Part shown: positions 22,512 through 34,525 of the stretch, in pieces | Layout of the letters: every line of letters starts with the position of its first letter | Position numbering within the stretch: position 1 is the stretch's first letter | Origin: Petrosia ficiformis | Lineage: Eukaryota > Porifera > Demospongiae > Haplosclerida > Petrosiidae | Assembly (NCBI GenBank): GCA_947044365.1 | Contig: OX345646.1 | Span: 3,852,827 to 3,916,826 of the forward strand | Reading direction: 5' to 3' | DNA: 64,000 nucleotides | The notes under the pieces: model-generated | Told to the model about the DNA's origin: nothing | Seen by the model: only the letters and a program-made list of their open reading frames with translations | Database searches by the model: none | Translations under genes and position numbers: made by a program

Positions 22512-23871
22512 CAGTAGAAAACAAAAAAAAGGTTAACGTTCTGTCTTCGTTCGACGACCGTAGTACGAAACGCTCCGTTCTGTAGTTAACTCGTACCGTT
22601 TTAGCTACGTAGCGTGTAAACGACGTTTCTACGATGGTAATTTTAGCGTATAACACTTACAGTTTCGTAACCCGGGGGCTTTTGAAAAAAGAATGAATTA
22701 ATTTTAATAATAATTCCAACCACACCTACCATGGATGTAATATACTGATTGCGAGGTGTGGCTCAGCATCTCATTAAAATCAAAACCTTCGTTGCAAATG
22801 AATACAGGCAATTTGCAACTTTCTCCAACTTCTGGAGCAATCTAACACTCACCTCAACCTTGCTTACCAATTACTGCAAGCACAGCATCTACTCAAGTCT
22901 GCACACGAACGCTATTTGTCACTTATTCTCCCAACATCCCTTTCTCTCTCGCTAGAACCAGCTAGAAACCCAAGTCTATACATCACACAAACATCAACAT
23001 AACGTTCTACTCTCCTTTCACTTTTTTTTTTTTTTTTTTTTTTTAAGTACTTTAAGCTAACTTCAAAGTAACATTAAAGGGCGGACACTTGAATCAAAGC
23101 ACCGCTAGACCACATCCAACAAAGCGTGGGCGTTTTGAACAATAGAATGCCGACATGCCGCCACCACATTGGTATACTCTTGTAATCTACAGTAATTTGG
23201 GGTGTGGTACATCCAAGACCCAGCCATTGCAGTGAAATTTAGCAATGTAATAAGTAGGTGTGGTACTTCCTATCTGACAGGATGTTGTAAAATTACAACA
23301 CTAAAAAACTGAAAGTGATAAACTACGTTTCGACGGTACACTCTACGTCGGTTACTTTGACGTAATTGCGCATGCGTAGTTGTAAAAGTCTTAACTCTCA
23401 CATTTTATAAGATTCAACATTCTAACTTACTTTGCTGGAAAGAAGAGTTGTTAAGTAAGCCATTGATGTTAAATTTATGCTTCGTTATCACCAGAAAGAG
23501 AGTAAGACGAGCGCTTGAAAATTTAATACTTCCACGGGCAACGCCCACCTCTATGCCCGCCTGCATAACTTCTGCATTTTAAATAGCAGTGACTTTTAAC
23601 TGACTTAGTTAGACAGAAGACTATCTAAGAAAGCTGTAGATACCAAAAACATGCTTCGTTAGCTACAGGAAAGCAGCAAGGCGAGTGGATACGGTAATTA
23701 GGGCGTTGACCGTTCCGTATAAACGGATTTTCATCGTTCCGTTTTCTAAAACGTGAACGCAATCTCAACGTAGCGTTTAGACGGCGTTTGTACAGCGTTT
23801 TCACCGTTAATCGTTACGTACAACGGTCGTAGTACGAAGACAGAACGTGAACTTTTTTTTGTTTTCTACTG
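22512..23871. mobile_element. 1360-bp TA-flanked element with CAGTAGAAAAC ends (Tc1/mariner-like, non-autonomous)
   Basis: TA at 22510-22511 and 23872-23873 flanks ends reading CAGTAGAAAACAAAAAAAAG on both sides. Inverted similarity continues inward as ACGTTCTGTCTTCG and a series of ACG/CGT-rich blocks at about 22530-22680 and 23690-23850. TA duplication and CAGT ends suit Tc1/mariner, though a 3-bp target cannot be excluded. The interior carries a poly-T run (23022-23044) and, at 23400-23690, a fragment of the 11474-11927 TTAA family, so it is composite. No transposase. Confidence 0.8.
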
Positions 23872-24334
23872 TATGTACACACATTATGAGAAGCAGGTCC
23901 AGCTGCAGAAGTTAAGTGGGCTAACCCCAAATTCATTCCACTAATACTAGTTTAATTGTATATATATATATGCTCCCTTTTTCATACTCCCCTATAGCTA
24001 TATATCGCACATCTTCTCTCCTCATCCCACCAGCTACCAGTACATTCAGTTAAAGAAATTGTTTTTTGAGAAAATAAAATACAAATCAAATCAGAAATTT
24101 AATAAAAATAAAATTACGAAATAAAAATATTTCATGATTGCTAATATTAATTCTACTAACAGTATGTAAATATACTCTTCATTCAGTTTCAATATTATTT
24201 GTTGATTATTGACAGTAAGTCACATCAATCACTTCATAATCCTGTATAAGAGAAAAGATAATAATACATACAGTATTTGGTGTTTCAAACTAACATAACA
24301 TGTACACATACATATACACAATAATAATACTCAC

Positions 24335-24706
24335 CTAATAATTGTTTCAACATGTCATCAGCAATTCTTGTTAATCCTGCATTTTGCTGTATCTTTAATA
24401 CCTCACAGAACTTTACCAATATATTTGGTGTGTTGAAGACTTTCAGAGATCTGTAAACTTCATCTACTAGCTTGCTGGCTTTCTCTAGTCGAGATAGGCT
24501 TGGAGTGGTTAGTACATTATCTTTGACTGGATAAGGAATAAGATCAGCTGACCACAAGTCAGTGGCTAACTTGCTGGTATCGGAAATAATACCTAGTAAT
24601 TCTGAGGTATGCTTCTTGAGTATAATATGAGGATATATGTCTTTTTTAGGTAACGAGTTGATGTCAGAAGTGGCAGTGACTTTGAGTGGTGTGGTTAACA
24701 CAGGAA
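24335..24706 (-). CDS. CARD-like helical exon, gene copy B
   Basis: A 372-nt exon follows acceptor TTTGTGCAG and ends at donor GTGAGTATT. It encodes about 124 residues of amphipathic helices (LLGIISDTSKLATDL, then SRLEKASKLVDEVYRSL, then VKFCEVLK). The pattern of a mid-domain EKA..LVDEV helix and a later FCEVLK helix resembles CARD/death-fold domains, which recruit signalling partners by homotypic contact. The assignment rests on pattern only. The only downstream acceptor I see (24242-24243) would add two codons and stop. Confidence 0.7.
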
Positions 24707-24766
24707 CTGCACAAAGAAAGTTGAATGCTATAATTATGCTATAATTATGAATTACCAGTATAGTAC

Positions 24767-24847
24767 CTGTAGTGTGTGGTGTTGTATGGGACGATGTTAA
24801 ATGGGGAGAGTTTGTACCTCTGTCTCTTTGGATAGGATCATGTGTTC
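24767..24847 (-). CDS. Linker exon, gene copy B
   Basis: An 81-nt exon, phase 1 to phase 1, rich in His, Ser and Thr (DPIQRDRGTNSP). It joins the COR end to the CARD-like exon and has no domain. The copy C counterpart is 55375-55455. Confidence 0.7.
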
Positions 24848-25379
24848 CTAGTTATACAAATACACAATTAACACTACATGATAGCAAATATTGTAGTATT
24901 CTAAGTATAATTAACAATGATATTGATTTAGTACATATAAAATGCATTGTTACTATCACATATATTACACTAAGAGAGTTGAAGAAAGTCATATAGTAAT
25001 ATACACGTACATGTACATACACTAGCTGAAAGTCCAAACTAATTCCCAGTTAACTGGTCTTACTATTACAACCTCAAAGAAGAGCATGCAAGATTATATA
25101 CTAATCATGAGTCTTGCATAAGCTAGTGGTATCATCACATATAATGCTTTGTCATATGATTATTCTTTCCTATGAAGATAATAATCTCAAGAAGTGTACA
25201 CTATATATGATCCTTTTCTACAAGAATAAAGAAAATAAACATCATTTTATCCTTGTATGCTCTTCTGTCTAACGTAGATGTAATAGACCATAACTTATAA
25301 TTGGATAATTTATAATTTATTATGCTATTCATTAACCACATGGCATAATTATTACTAACACATTATTAGTGAAACTTAC

Positions 25380-25830
25380 CATGATCATCAGTGTAGGGTG
25401 AAAACCAGGCAAGGTGTCGCTCATCAGTCAATTTGACAGGAGGAAGCTTCTTCTGTTCTGTGCATGTAGCAACCATTATCCCATCTACATATGTTAGCTT
25501 AGCAGGATGTAGAGGAACTGATTTCTCATGTTTATTCTGACATAGTAGGGTAGGAACAACATGTGCAACAGAACTATCATAATGTAATGTATCAGCACAT
25601 GTAGGTAGGACATCCATTATTGATTGAAGTAACTTTCTACAATGACTTCCAGGTAATCCTGTGTAGTACAGCTCCAGCCAATCATAGCTATCCACTAGGA
25701 CAACAGATCCATTCATGTCATCACAATCCAGATGTATTGCATATCTAAGCTGTTGTACTGAAGAGTCTAAAAACATCTTTGGGGCATTTTCTTTCCCCAT
25801 GAGAGCAACTGCTAAAGCAAGGAATAGGCC
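25380..25830 (-). CDS. COR-domain C-terminal exon, gene copy B
   Basis: A 451-nt exon, phase 0 in, phase 1 out. It continues the COR domain of the Roc exon: a hydrophobic GLFLALAVAL helix, then a beta-rich part (VVLVDSYDWLELYY) and a Cys-containing segment before the KLPPVKLTDERHLAWF end. It differs at a few residues from copy C (for example SIMDVL against SIKDVL). Both splice sites are canonical (ACACAG, GTAAGTTT). Confidence 0.8.
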
Positions 25831-26172
25831 CTGTGTATGAGAGAATGGTTAAACAAACATTGGAAGGAATTAATAATAATTTTATGTACAATGTAGTTCA
25901 TAAAATTCCATTAAAAATCTAAAGAGTCGTGTTACTTTTAATCTTGGCATTTCTTTACTACCTCAATATAACCATACAACTAGTAAAAGAGTATTATCAC
26001 ATCATATGTCTGCTGAAAGTTTGTAGCACAAGCCTAATCAACCTCTTTCTCTATAATTTTATAATAAATCTGAACCACTTATACAATAAGATCTATATAG
26101 CCCATGTGATTAAAACATGCCTAAGGGTATGAAGAATTGAATAATGAAGTACATTGTAAGAGACAATTTTAC

Positions 26173-27858
26173 CTGTGGTATCATCTTGTTCTTAAAGAGT
26201 AGAACCAGAGGTTCACAGGTTTGAGTGAGTTTTCTCTTTTCTTCTTCGGAGAGATGAAGAGGGGGTAGAGCTGATGGAAGGAAATAACGAATAGGAGCGG
26301 AAGACTTCTTGACTGGAGCAATGATGAATAAATACTGGAGGAGTTGAATGAGGTGATCATTTGTGAAGAGGTTGGATATGAACTCAAGAGACAGGTATTG
26401 AAGTAATTCCTCTAAAAACAGTCCTTCACGACGCAGCTTTCTCTGCATGTCGGGTGGAAGGACGACACCTTTGGCGAGTAATTCTTGTGGATAGTCAACA
26501 AAAGACACTCTAACAAGTGAAGTGACCATGTCCAGAAGATACTGTGGGTTAGTAAACACGAGATGAGGGAGAACATGGAAATAGAGGAACAAGCTAAGTG
26601 AGTTCAAATATTCAATACACTGGTAAACCTCTTGCTTCCCCATTCCTAGTTTGATACCAATCTGTTCACAGGTATCCAATGTCACCATACCATGTGCTAC
26701 TTTTAGTGACTCTTCTTTCACCTTAACCTCAAACATGTACCATCGTATAGGAATTTTGATAGGAATGGGCTTGTTACTATTAGTGATACGATGACGAATC
26801 TCTGATGATATTTTTTCACGACTCCACCAGCACATATTATCGACAGGGAAGATAAGCTCCTCATTGTGTTCATTGTAGAACACAAGATGCTCTTTGTATT
26901 CTCTCAGAGCATGAACCAACTGTCGATTCTTCTCTTCAAGTGGTTCAATAGATTTTAAGAAGCCCTTGATACCATGTGTATGATCACGGTATGTGCCGAT
27001 TAGAAGGAACAAAGGCTTTATTTCTATTAATCTCTTGCTCAATGTGTATTTCGAAGAGACAATAGAACGTACAAATGATTGAATGAGTTGTATATATGTC
27101 ATTTGTAGTACTGCAGGTTGAGTCAACTCTTTACCATTGATAGAGTAGGCAAAAGTAGGTTTATCATCAAGACGTTGTGTTAATTTCAAAACAATGATAT
27201 TGATTACATTGCCATGAATGAAGACTCGTGATATATCAGCAAATTGTGGTTGTCCACCACTATCCAAAACATTGATCCAGGTAGATTGATAGAGAGCACC
27301 TGATGTTTTACCTTGTGCTAACGATTGGAGAACTTCTTCAGGGAAGTGCGAAGGATCTGGAATTAATTTGGAACGAACAACCTCCTCATTATCAATATCT
27401 GTATGAGCAGGAGTAGACGTAATGTCTTCTACTGTTGTTGGTGAAAGTGAAAGGATGGCTTGACGTTTATATATTTCACCTTCTCCCTCAATACATGATG
27501 GATTATCCCCAACTACAGATGTAATCTGAGCTATACTGGTTTGTTGATGACTGGAGATTGGTGCGATCTCTTCCCTATCAAAGGAACCAAGCAATCGAGC
27601 TGCTTCTGCCATCATTAGCTTCAACTCTGGAATGCCAATTGTACTCCAGGCATTCCTTTCATCATGAGCAGCTACTCTTTGAATGGCACGTATTGGACGA
27701 TTACCTATTGGTGTACTGTGGTGATGCTTAGGAGGTTTCCAATTAAACAGGAGGTGTAAGAACGATGTCTTTCCTGTTGCGGGAGGACCCATGATTGCAA
27801 TCCTCAGGATATTAATATTGACCCAGCCTTCTTGCATTGCACGAGTGAATGTTTTTGT
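26173..27858 (-). CDS. Roc-COR GTPase exon, gene copy B
   Basis: One large exon carries a Ras-of-complex-like GTPase and most of a COR domain. Counting from the first Met after the acceptor, the P-loop GPPATGKTSF is at about 17-26, the G3-like DSGGQPQF at 192-199 and a G4-like GTYRD at 281-285. About 165 residues, Ser/Thr-rich, separate P-loop and G3, far more than in typical Roc domains. The COR winged-helix segment (EYLNSLSLFLYFH, NPQYLLDMV) follows near 400-450. Roc-COR proteins are GTP-dependent dimeric switches. Against copy C I count 17 differences, about 97% identity. A 2-nt deletion within 20 bases of the acceptor throws the spliced frame into an early stop. Confidence 0.85.
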
Positions 27859-29100
27859 CTGGAAAAGAAATGGATATTTGAAGTGAATGATTTAATTACT
27901 CTTATATTGCAATCTGTTGTACATTAATATTTCTTCCTGTCTATCTACATGGAAAATCATATAATTATAGTATGTAATTCATATCTGTAATATAATTTAA
28001 AAATAATTTAAAAACCCACAAAGACTTACAAATAACTGCAGAACATTTAAAAGCTACAGTGGCTTATAAAGTTTAACAGATGTGATGGGTAAGAAAAGTT
28101 AACAGCTGTAATGAGTTAGAAATTAGAATGAAGATTTAGGAACAGCTACAATGGCTTAGAGAGGAATAGAGCACTCAATGCCCAGTCTTAAGACTTGTGA
28201 ATGGTGGGTGAAAATTGTACAAGAAAAGATCTCAAAATCCTCATGTTACTTTCATGAATATGTACTGATGATATTACCCCTTAAGACTACATTGAATACA
28301 AAAGGCTTTAGCTATAATATACATGTATATTAGTTTAGACACATTAGTATTAATACTGAAGACTCATTTTTTCCTCTGAAATGGAGAATGAAAACACTCA
28401 TTTTCACTCTCATTTTACTATATTCAGGTACATTTATTCCATCTCATGTAGCATAAGGATCCTTACACTCTCTAGGTATATACATGAATACATAATTATA
28501 TTCCATGAGATTAGTACTATTTTGAATTGGGATGACCCTATAATACTTTTATTATCATGGACAAAGTACCTCTTTCAGATTTCAGACCCATATTAATACA
28601 CATGAATAATACACAAACAGAAGTAGATGAAGCAGGTTGATACATTTAATTAGTTAAAGGTGATCATGTATGCTTCTTGAAATTCTATGCATCCAGAGTG
28701 ACTGAAAAGATGATCCTAAAAAGCGCAAATATTTTAGCTCCTAGATTATTCATTAGGGTGTGGCTAAATGTGTACTTGTTTAATATTATACATATTCTCA
28801 ATGTTACTTCCTTTCAATTATTTGTCGACTAATATTATACATTCAAGTCGCTATGAGTGTCATGAGTAAAGAAGTTGGTGCAAATGCACCCTCTGGATCT
28901 GACACTATAACAATTTCATGTACATGTGTACATATACTATGGATAATGTGTTGTATCCACAAACTACACAGAATAAAAGTAATTTAAAATATTTCATGTG
29001 ACAATTGGGATTGTACTACCTATTGTATCAATTCCTGTGTTCATATACAGGTATGTATTTAGTATGTATGTGATGATATGAATGATTAAAATGAACTGAC
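27859..29100. other. Intron of copy B between last ankyrin and Roc exons
   Basis: Intronic, closely matching 58469-59807 of copy C apart from small indels (C has an extra block near 58578-58650). No independent feature seen. Confidence 0.6.
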
Positions 29101-29164
29101 CTGCTTGAATAAATAATTCTCTCATCTCTGGTGTATGTGCATACTGACGAGGAGTAATACCAAA
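29101..29164 (-). CDS. Partial ankyrin exon before Roc, gene copy B
   Basis: A 64-nt exon, phase 0 in, phase 1 out (FGITPRQYAHTPEMREL). TPRQYA is the usual degenerate last-repeat motif of ankyrin stacks. The donor is GTCAGTTC. Copy C has DGRTPRQYASTPEMRAV here. Confidence 0.8.
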
Positions 29165-30297
29165 CTATAGTATAGAATAGTTAATTAATATATGCAATTA
29201 TACAGTTTATAATAATGATAATAATTATCCAGGATAGTATAGGTTTGGCTACTCCATTTTGCCTGCTCTAATTTAACTTCAATAGTGTGTGTTTGGCTAT
29301 GTATACCATAATTCTAATTATACAAAATATTTACATTTTATTATGGTTATCCTTACACAGGGGTAGTCACACTTTTACATTGTTAGTTTAGTGATATTGA
29401 TGTATTCATCTTGATGGATACTATATTCTAATGGATTATTCATATCTGATTAACTAGAAAACAGTCAAGGAATGGAGTAAGATAAAGTCAAGAAACACAC
29501 ATGCAGCTTTGATTTAGTTAATGAATTTTGTTCATCATACCTCACAAAGTACACATAACAAATTAATGATGTAAATTTAGTGTTCACTGATATTGTATAG
29601 ACAATTTGTACATGTAGTTCACTTAATGCTAACACTTGCTCATATACAACTGTACATCCTAAATATATAAATTGTATAAAATTGACAGGGGGAAAGCTGA
29701 GTCAGTGAAATGTGGTGCAAAAAAATATGCTCATTAATTTTTGTGATAGGTGTGGCTAACCAATGCATGTACACATACTTAAGTTCGTGTACTGATGTTA
29801 CTTATACATAAAAATGAGATTCATGGCTATTAAGTCTACATTTTAAATATTCATCAGAAATAACAATCATTATAGCACCAAATATTTTAAAGGGCCATGT
29901 ATTAAGTATAATAATTCGTTATGTGAATACTTTTGTTACATTATGGGATATCCTCTGAGACATACAGTTACAACACACTTCAGTTAGAATACATGTTAGC
30001 AAAAATATCCTTGAGCTTGTATTGTTATAATTATACTAATCCTCTAACACATATATTATAATGCTCAACCACAGAACACTATATGATGATACCGTTGTCA
30101 TGTGTCTAGTGTATAAAGGATATGTTGTTCAAGTGAACATGACAATGTAGATATAATTATACATATCAAACCATACTGTGAAATAAATATGATTCACAGT
30201 ATATACATGAAGATTCAATGAGTTGTACAAAGACAATAAATATTTACATTATTATACACATTTGTAGTTTGTTTAATATGAAACAAAAAATCAGTAC
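29165..30297. other. Intron of copy B
   Basis: Matches 59872-61084 of copy C, which has an additional segment of about 90 bp near 60080-60165. No gene or element recognised. Confidence 0.5.
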
Positions 30298-30396
30298 CTT
30301 ATCAGGTATATTTGTCTGAGCACCAGCCATTATCAGCATATGAACAAATTCAACATTATTGCGAATTACTGCTAGATGAAGAGGTGTACATCCATC
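30298..30396 (-). CDS. Ankyrin exon unique to gene copy B
   Basis: A 99-nt phase-0 exon encodes a full repeat (DGCTPLHLAVIRNNVEF, then AGAQTNIPDK). Together with flanking intron it is a tandem copy of the unit containing exon 30552-30653. Copy C has only one exon in this place. Confidence 0.85.
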
Positions 30397-30551
30397 CTGA
30401 TATAGAAAGACAAAAAGACATATCAAACCATACTGTGAAATAAATATGATTCACAGTATATGCCTGAAGATTCAATGAGTTGTACAAAGACATTAGATAT
30501 TTACATTATTATACACATTTGTAGTTTGTTTAATATGAAATAAATCATTAC

Positions 30552-30653
30552 CTTATCAGGTATACTTGTCTTTGCACCAGCCATTATAAGCAGACGAACC
30601 ACTTCAACATTATTCTGAACTATTGCTTTGTGAAGAGGCGTTTCTTTAGAAAT
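30552..30653 (-). CDS. Ankyrin exon, gene copy B
   Basis: A 102-nt phase-0 exon encodes one repeat (KETPLHKAIVQNNVEVV, then AGAKTSIPDK). Acceptor CTATAG, donor GTAATG. The copy C counterpart (61085-61162) lacks 24 nt of it. Confidence 0.85.
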
Positions 30654-30746
30654 CTATAGAAAGACAAAATAAATAGTCATAATAATTACAATAGTACTTA
30701 ATGATTATAACATAAAACTTTGTGATCTTAACTAATTAGTCATTAC

Positions 30747-30845
30747 CTCCTCAAGAGAGTCTAAGTTAACATTAGCATCAATTAAAGTACGAGCCACCTG
30801 AACGTTATTGTACATTGCAGCAATATTAAGAGGAGTCCATCTAGA
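30747..30845 (-). CDS. Ankyrin exon, gene copy B
   Basis: A 99-nt phase-0 exon encodes SRWTPLNIAAMYNNVQVAR and a LIDANVNLDSLEE end. The conserved His of TPLH is replaced by Asn (TPLN), an unusual change in an ankyrin repeat. Paralogues: 65-163 and 62164-62265. Confidence 0.85.
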
Positions 30846-31196
30846 CTGATATTGAAAGTCAAATAAATAGTACAGTAAAAAACCAATGTGATACAAAATG
30901 TTTGTGATATTATAATTATAATAGTTAGTTAAACATAACTCTGCATACATGTTACACATGAATAGGATATCCTACTTGATATTTCATATAGTTGACTTAA
31001 TTGTAGTATTAGTTGAGGAGTACTGAATTATCACTATTATATTAAATTAATCAACCAACTTAATAGTTTGAAATGATGGTGAGTGTTTATAGTTTATAAA
31101 TGTTATACTATCATGTCATCACAAATGTGGACATTCTCTGAGATTAGTATGAAATTTGCCTTAATACTATGATCTTTGACTATGACCTTTTCTCAG

Positions 31197-31256
31197 ATAT
31201 TCGGCAAATGGATGGCTGAGGATGTGACTAGGAGATATGTCCTATATTACCTACAT
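31197..31256 (+). other. Conserved exon-like block antisense to the gene, copy B
   Basis: Same 20-codon block as 515-574 with the same splice-like borders; two third-position differences from copy A. Confidence 0.35.
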
Positions 31257-31297
31257 GTAAGTCTAGTTACACGCTCGCTCTTGACAGATATACAGTG

Positions 31298-31331
<34 letters not shown>

Positions 31332-31335
31332 GTAA

Positions 31336-31719
31336 TATATACAACATGGCTTCGAGGTGTGTATCAGCAATATCAGACCTGAACCCCGAGATAGTAGCCT
31401 GAGGCGAAGCCGAGGGCTGCTATTGAGTGGTGAAGTGTTGATATTGCTGATACACACCAAGAAGCCATGCTATATATAGTATATTCTATACCTAACATGT
31501 ACATCAATGTTACCTGACATCTACGGTTCTACGCTCCTTTTTACAAATCTTTTCAATTTACAACTTGACTGCGCATGCTCAGACTGATGCAATCTATTAT
31601 GAATATCATTATAGGTCTTATTTCAGCCCTGTGGTTTCATATCCACCTGTGGTTGGGTGTATATCGCGTATATAACACCTGTCGGTAACTTTGATGTGAC
31701 TGTTCGCTGTGGTATATAT
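31336..31719 (+). mobile_element. Fold-back MITE, copy B
   Basis: Orthologous insertion to 656-1042. Hairpin arms CATGGCTTC (31345) and GAAGCCATG (31461-31469) are intact and enclose the same GC-rich tip. Confidence 0.7.
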
Positions 31720-32549
31720 TATATATGAATACATAAGTAAATTATATGTATGTCCATATAATTTCTCCTACCACACACACATTACTATTTTACTCTGTAT
31801 CGGTATAATAGGTTAGTATTTAAGTACCCTGATAAGAAAAGACTTAAGTTTTGTAATTAGCAAATAGCCCTTTTTTGAGCATTTGCAATTTTAAATATTC
31901 ACAAATGCTACTTACTATACCACCCACTATCAATCCAAACAAAATCATGCATTTAGTTGTTTAGTCAATATAGAGTTCATTTTTGAAAGCAGTATGAAGG
32001 GTCACCATATCTTCATTTGTTTACCTTTGCCTTTTCTAATCCCTCTAAATCACTTAGTACAAACAGATTCACATTTATCAACAAATGACTTCACTAATTA
32101 AATTGTTTGCTGAATCAATGGCAGAAGATAGGAGACTCAAATATTGTGTTCCCATTGAACAGAATCTGTTCTAATTCAAGTAATGATACAATCACATCAT
32201 GTGTATTCACATGCTTTCCTACAACACCTTCATTTACAATACTTTAGTGATTTTTGTTTTCATGAATGGCATTATTCACAACAAGATATAATTATGGAGA
32301 ACAAAAGTATCTCTAGGTTTGGTTTTAGAATTGTGTGGTGTACGACATTCAGTAATCTGGCATGGCTGACTTTCTTATGCCTCAAACACAACAGTTTATT
32401 ACAATTATTATTTTGATTATCTATTCTGCTTTTTGGAACTTTAGCGGATATGGGTTTCAATAATTAATAATACTTCCTGTTATTCATGATATTTATTACT
32501 TTACACGTTTTCCACCACAAATAATTGATTATTGGAATGTTTGTTCTGT

Positions 32550-33098
32550 TCGCCATGCTTGAACCAAAGAAGTTGGACTGTCAGCAACCACAAAAATGTG
32601 ATTTCTGTTAGCAGGAGCACATGATGAAAAAAGTAAGCAGTTTATAGTGAGCTGAAATGTATAGGAGTATTCAGGTACACATCGCTCTGTTCTAATACAA
32701 CGTCTGCCCCATATTTCACTTGAAGGGAGTGAAGGTGTCTGCCTACCGTTTGTTCAATCTATTTTGTTGAGAGGTTGTCGCAAAGTGTGGGAATTCCATT
32801 GTTTGTACATGTAGCAGCCATTGTTACTACAGTGAAAATACAAAATTAAATAGAAAAGTGGCCTGAAAACTTTGTAGCCCTAATGCATTTATGTCTAATT
32901 TCAGATGTATGTGAAATTTTAGCTGAAAGAAGTTCTTCCGAAGATCTGTTTAAAGGAATAGTTGTCTTGTTTGTAGCTGTAATATTTTCTTGTAAAACAA
33001 TAGTAACTAAAAAAAGTCATGAATATCATTACCGAGCTAGAGTGCCACCTTAACTGTGTATAGAATATATTATATATATATATATATATATATAATTA
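32550..33098. mobile_element. Insertion of about 550 bp specific to copy B
   Basis: Copy A reads straight from ATTGGAATGTTTGTT to AAATGCTGTGGAAAGC (about 2055-2085). Copy B has about 550 bp between these phrases, ending in a long TA run (33067-33095). No coding frame or clear terminal repeat is seen, so its class is unknown. Confidence 0.6.
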
Positions 33099-33567
33099 TA
33101 TTAAATGCCGTGGAAAGCAATTGTAGGGATGGACCTGTGGGCTATAAAACTTCCTAGTGAAATGATATAATTATGTGATCATCCATACAATAAGGTACAA
33201 CTCATCTCCAAAAAAATCATACATATATATTATGTAGCATATGACTCGAAAGTAAAAACAACCCTTCATGATTTTGTCATGTGATATTTTGTCAAGTCAA
33301 GTACATTTAAACACTATTCAGTCATTTTGTACAGGAAACAGATAAAATACATTAGTCAAGAAGCCTAATGATACCAAATTTCATTGGATTTCTGTATAAA
33401 ATGACTCAATATGTATTCTGTGATGAATTGCACCTTTTAACATGAACAGTCGAGTTTAATATTAATTTTGAATTTCTTTACACTATCACAAATTATTGAT
33501 TTTATTAATACTGGAAATCATATAACACTACAATATATACTTGTCAGTCATGTTATAATATACTCAC

Positions 33568-33663
33568 TGCATGATCAGTTGTATTAACATCTGCTCCATC
33601 AGTAATCACATCTTTTACTTTTTGTATATTTCCCTTCCATACTGCAACAAGTAACTGTCTATT
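33568..33663 (-). CDS. First ankyrin-type exon, gene copy B
   Basis: A 96-nt phase-0 exon (LLVAVWKGNIQKVKDV, then GADVNTTDHA). Same borders as 2530-2625 of copy A. Confidence 0.8.
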
Positions 33664-34228
33664 CTAAAGTAATTAGAAATAGTATAATATAAAATATGTT
33701 TTATTATAAATTATAATTCTCACTAATAAATTAATAACAAAACTGATCATAAACTTGTTATAATTAATAAAATATCTCAAGTTAGTACATTTGTATACTC
33801 TATTACATGAATATATGTAATGTATTATTAGTTTAGTACTGGTGAGGAATTCAATTACCTGACTTTAAGTATAGTACAAATGTACAATATTATCAAATTA
33901 TTATCCTATATCATGAGTCACATGATATAACAAAGTACTAATTAATTTCTATGATTATGAGTTAATCACATTGAATAGAAGTGTGGTCATTGTTCAAATA
34001 CTCATTTGCTCTTTTTGTTCAGTAGCTTAATTTCAATATCTTTCTACTATTATACATGTATATAATCAAGTTACATTCCTAAAATGTACAAGACTAGTGA
34101 AGAAAAGGATCCATCCACACATAATCTTACTTAAAACAGGATCCATTACCAGTGATCAGTACTAATAATAATTATTATGTAAACAAATTTCACAGACACA
34201 TGTATTATGTACATGTATACTAACATAC

Positions 34229-34300
34229 CAATTCCCGTTGCCGGCGCCTATTCATTTGTAGTGGTTTTCCAATATGTTCAACTTCAGTATTATCAAATAT
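34229..34300 (-). CDS. Leader exon, gene copy B
   Basis: A 72-nt phase-0 exon whose second half (MNRRRQREL) differs sharply from copy A. A GC cluster (TGCCGGCGCC) marks the changed codons. No start codon is identifiable upstream. Confidence 0.6.
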
Positions 34301-34525
34301 CTAGACAATTAGTAAGGAAATAATGAGATAGTAACAAATTATATATTTATTTCACAGGATTCTGAACAATATCAGGAGTATATGATAGTAATGGAGTATT
34401 TAACAGGAACATTGACACAGTTTCTACATGTAATATTCACTACTGTAAATATAAAATCATGCCACATCCTTACAACTATACTGTCATATAATATGTGATG
34501 CAATACATTGAACAATACATGGAGA

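Larger units (their letters stand above)
30165..30680. repeat. 258-bp tandem duplication containing one ankyrin exon each
   Basis: CATACTGTGAAATAAATATG to GTAGTTTGTTTAATATGAAA, an ankyrin exon, and CTATAGAAAGACAAA recur head to tail with a period of about 258 bp. This shows ankyrin-exon gain by unequal exchange within copy B. Confidence 0.85.
24310..34525 (-). other. Gene copy B: ankyrin-Roc-COR-CARD-like gene, frameshifted
   Basis: Span of the second copy of the tandem gene. Transcription runs from high to low coordinates: leader 34229-34300; ankyrin exons 33568-33663, 30747-30845, 30552-30653, 30298-30396 and 29101-29164; Roc-COR 26173-27858; COR end 25380-25830; linker 24767-24847; CARD-like 24335-24706. 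All junction phases agree with copy C except entry to the Roc exon, where B is 2 nt shorter (1686 against 1688). Homology to copy C ends near 24310, so the two death-domain exons of C have no counterpart here. The gene may be a pseudogene or make truncated products. Confidence 0.8.
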
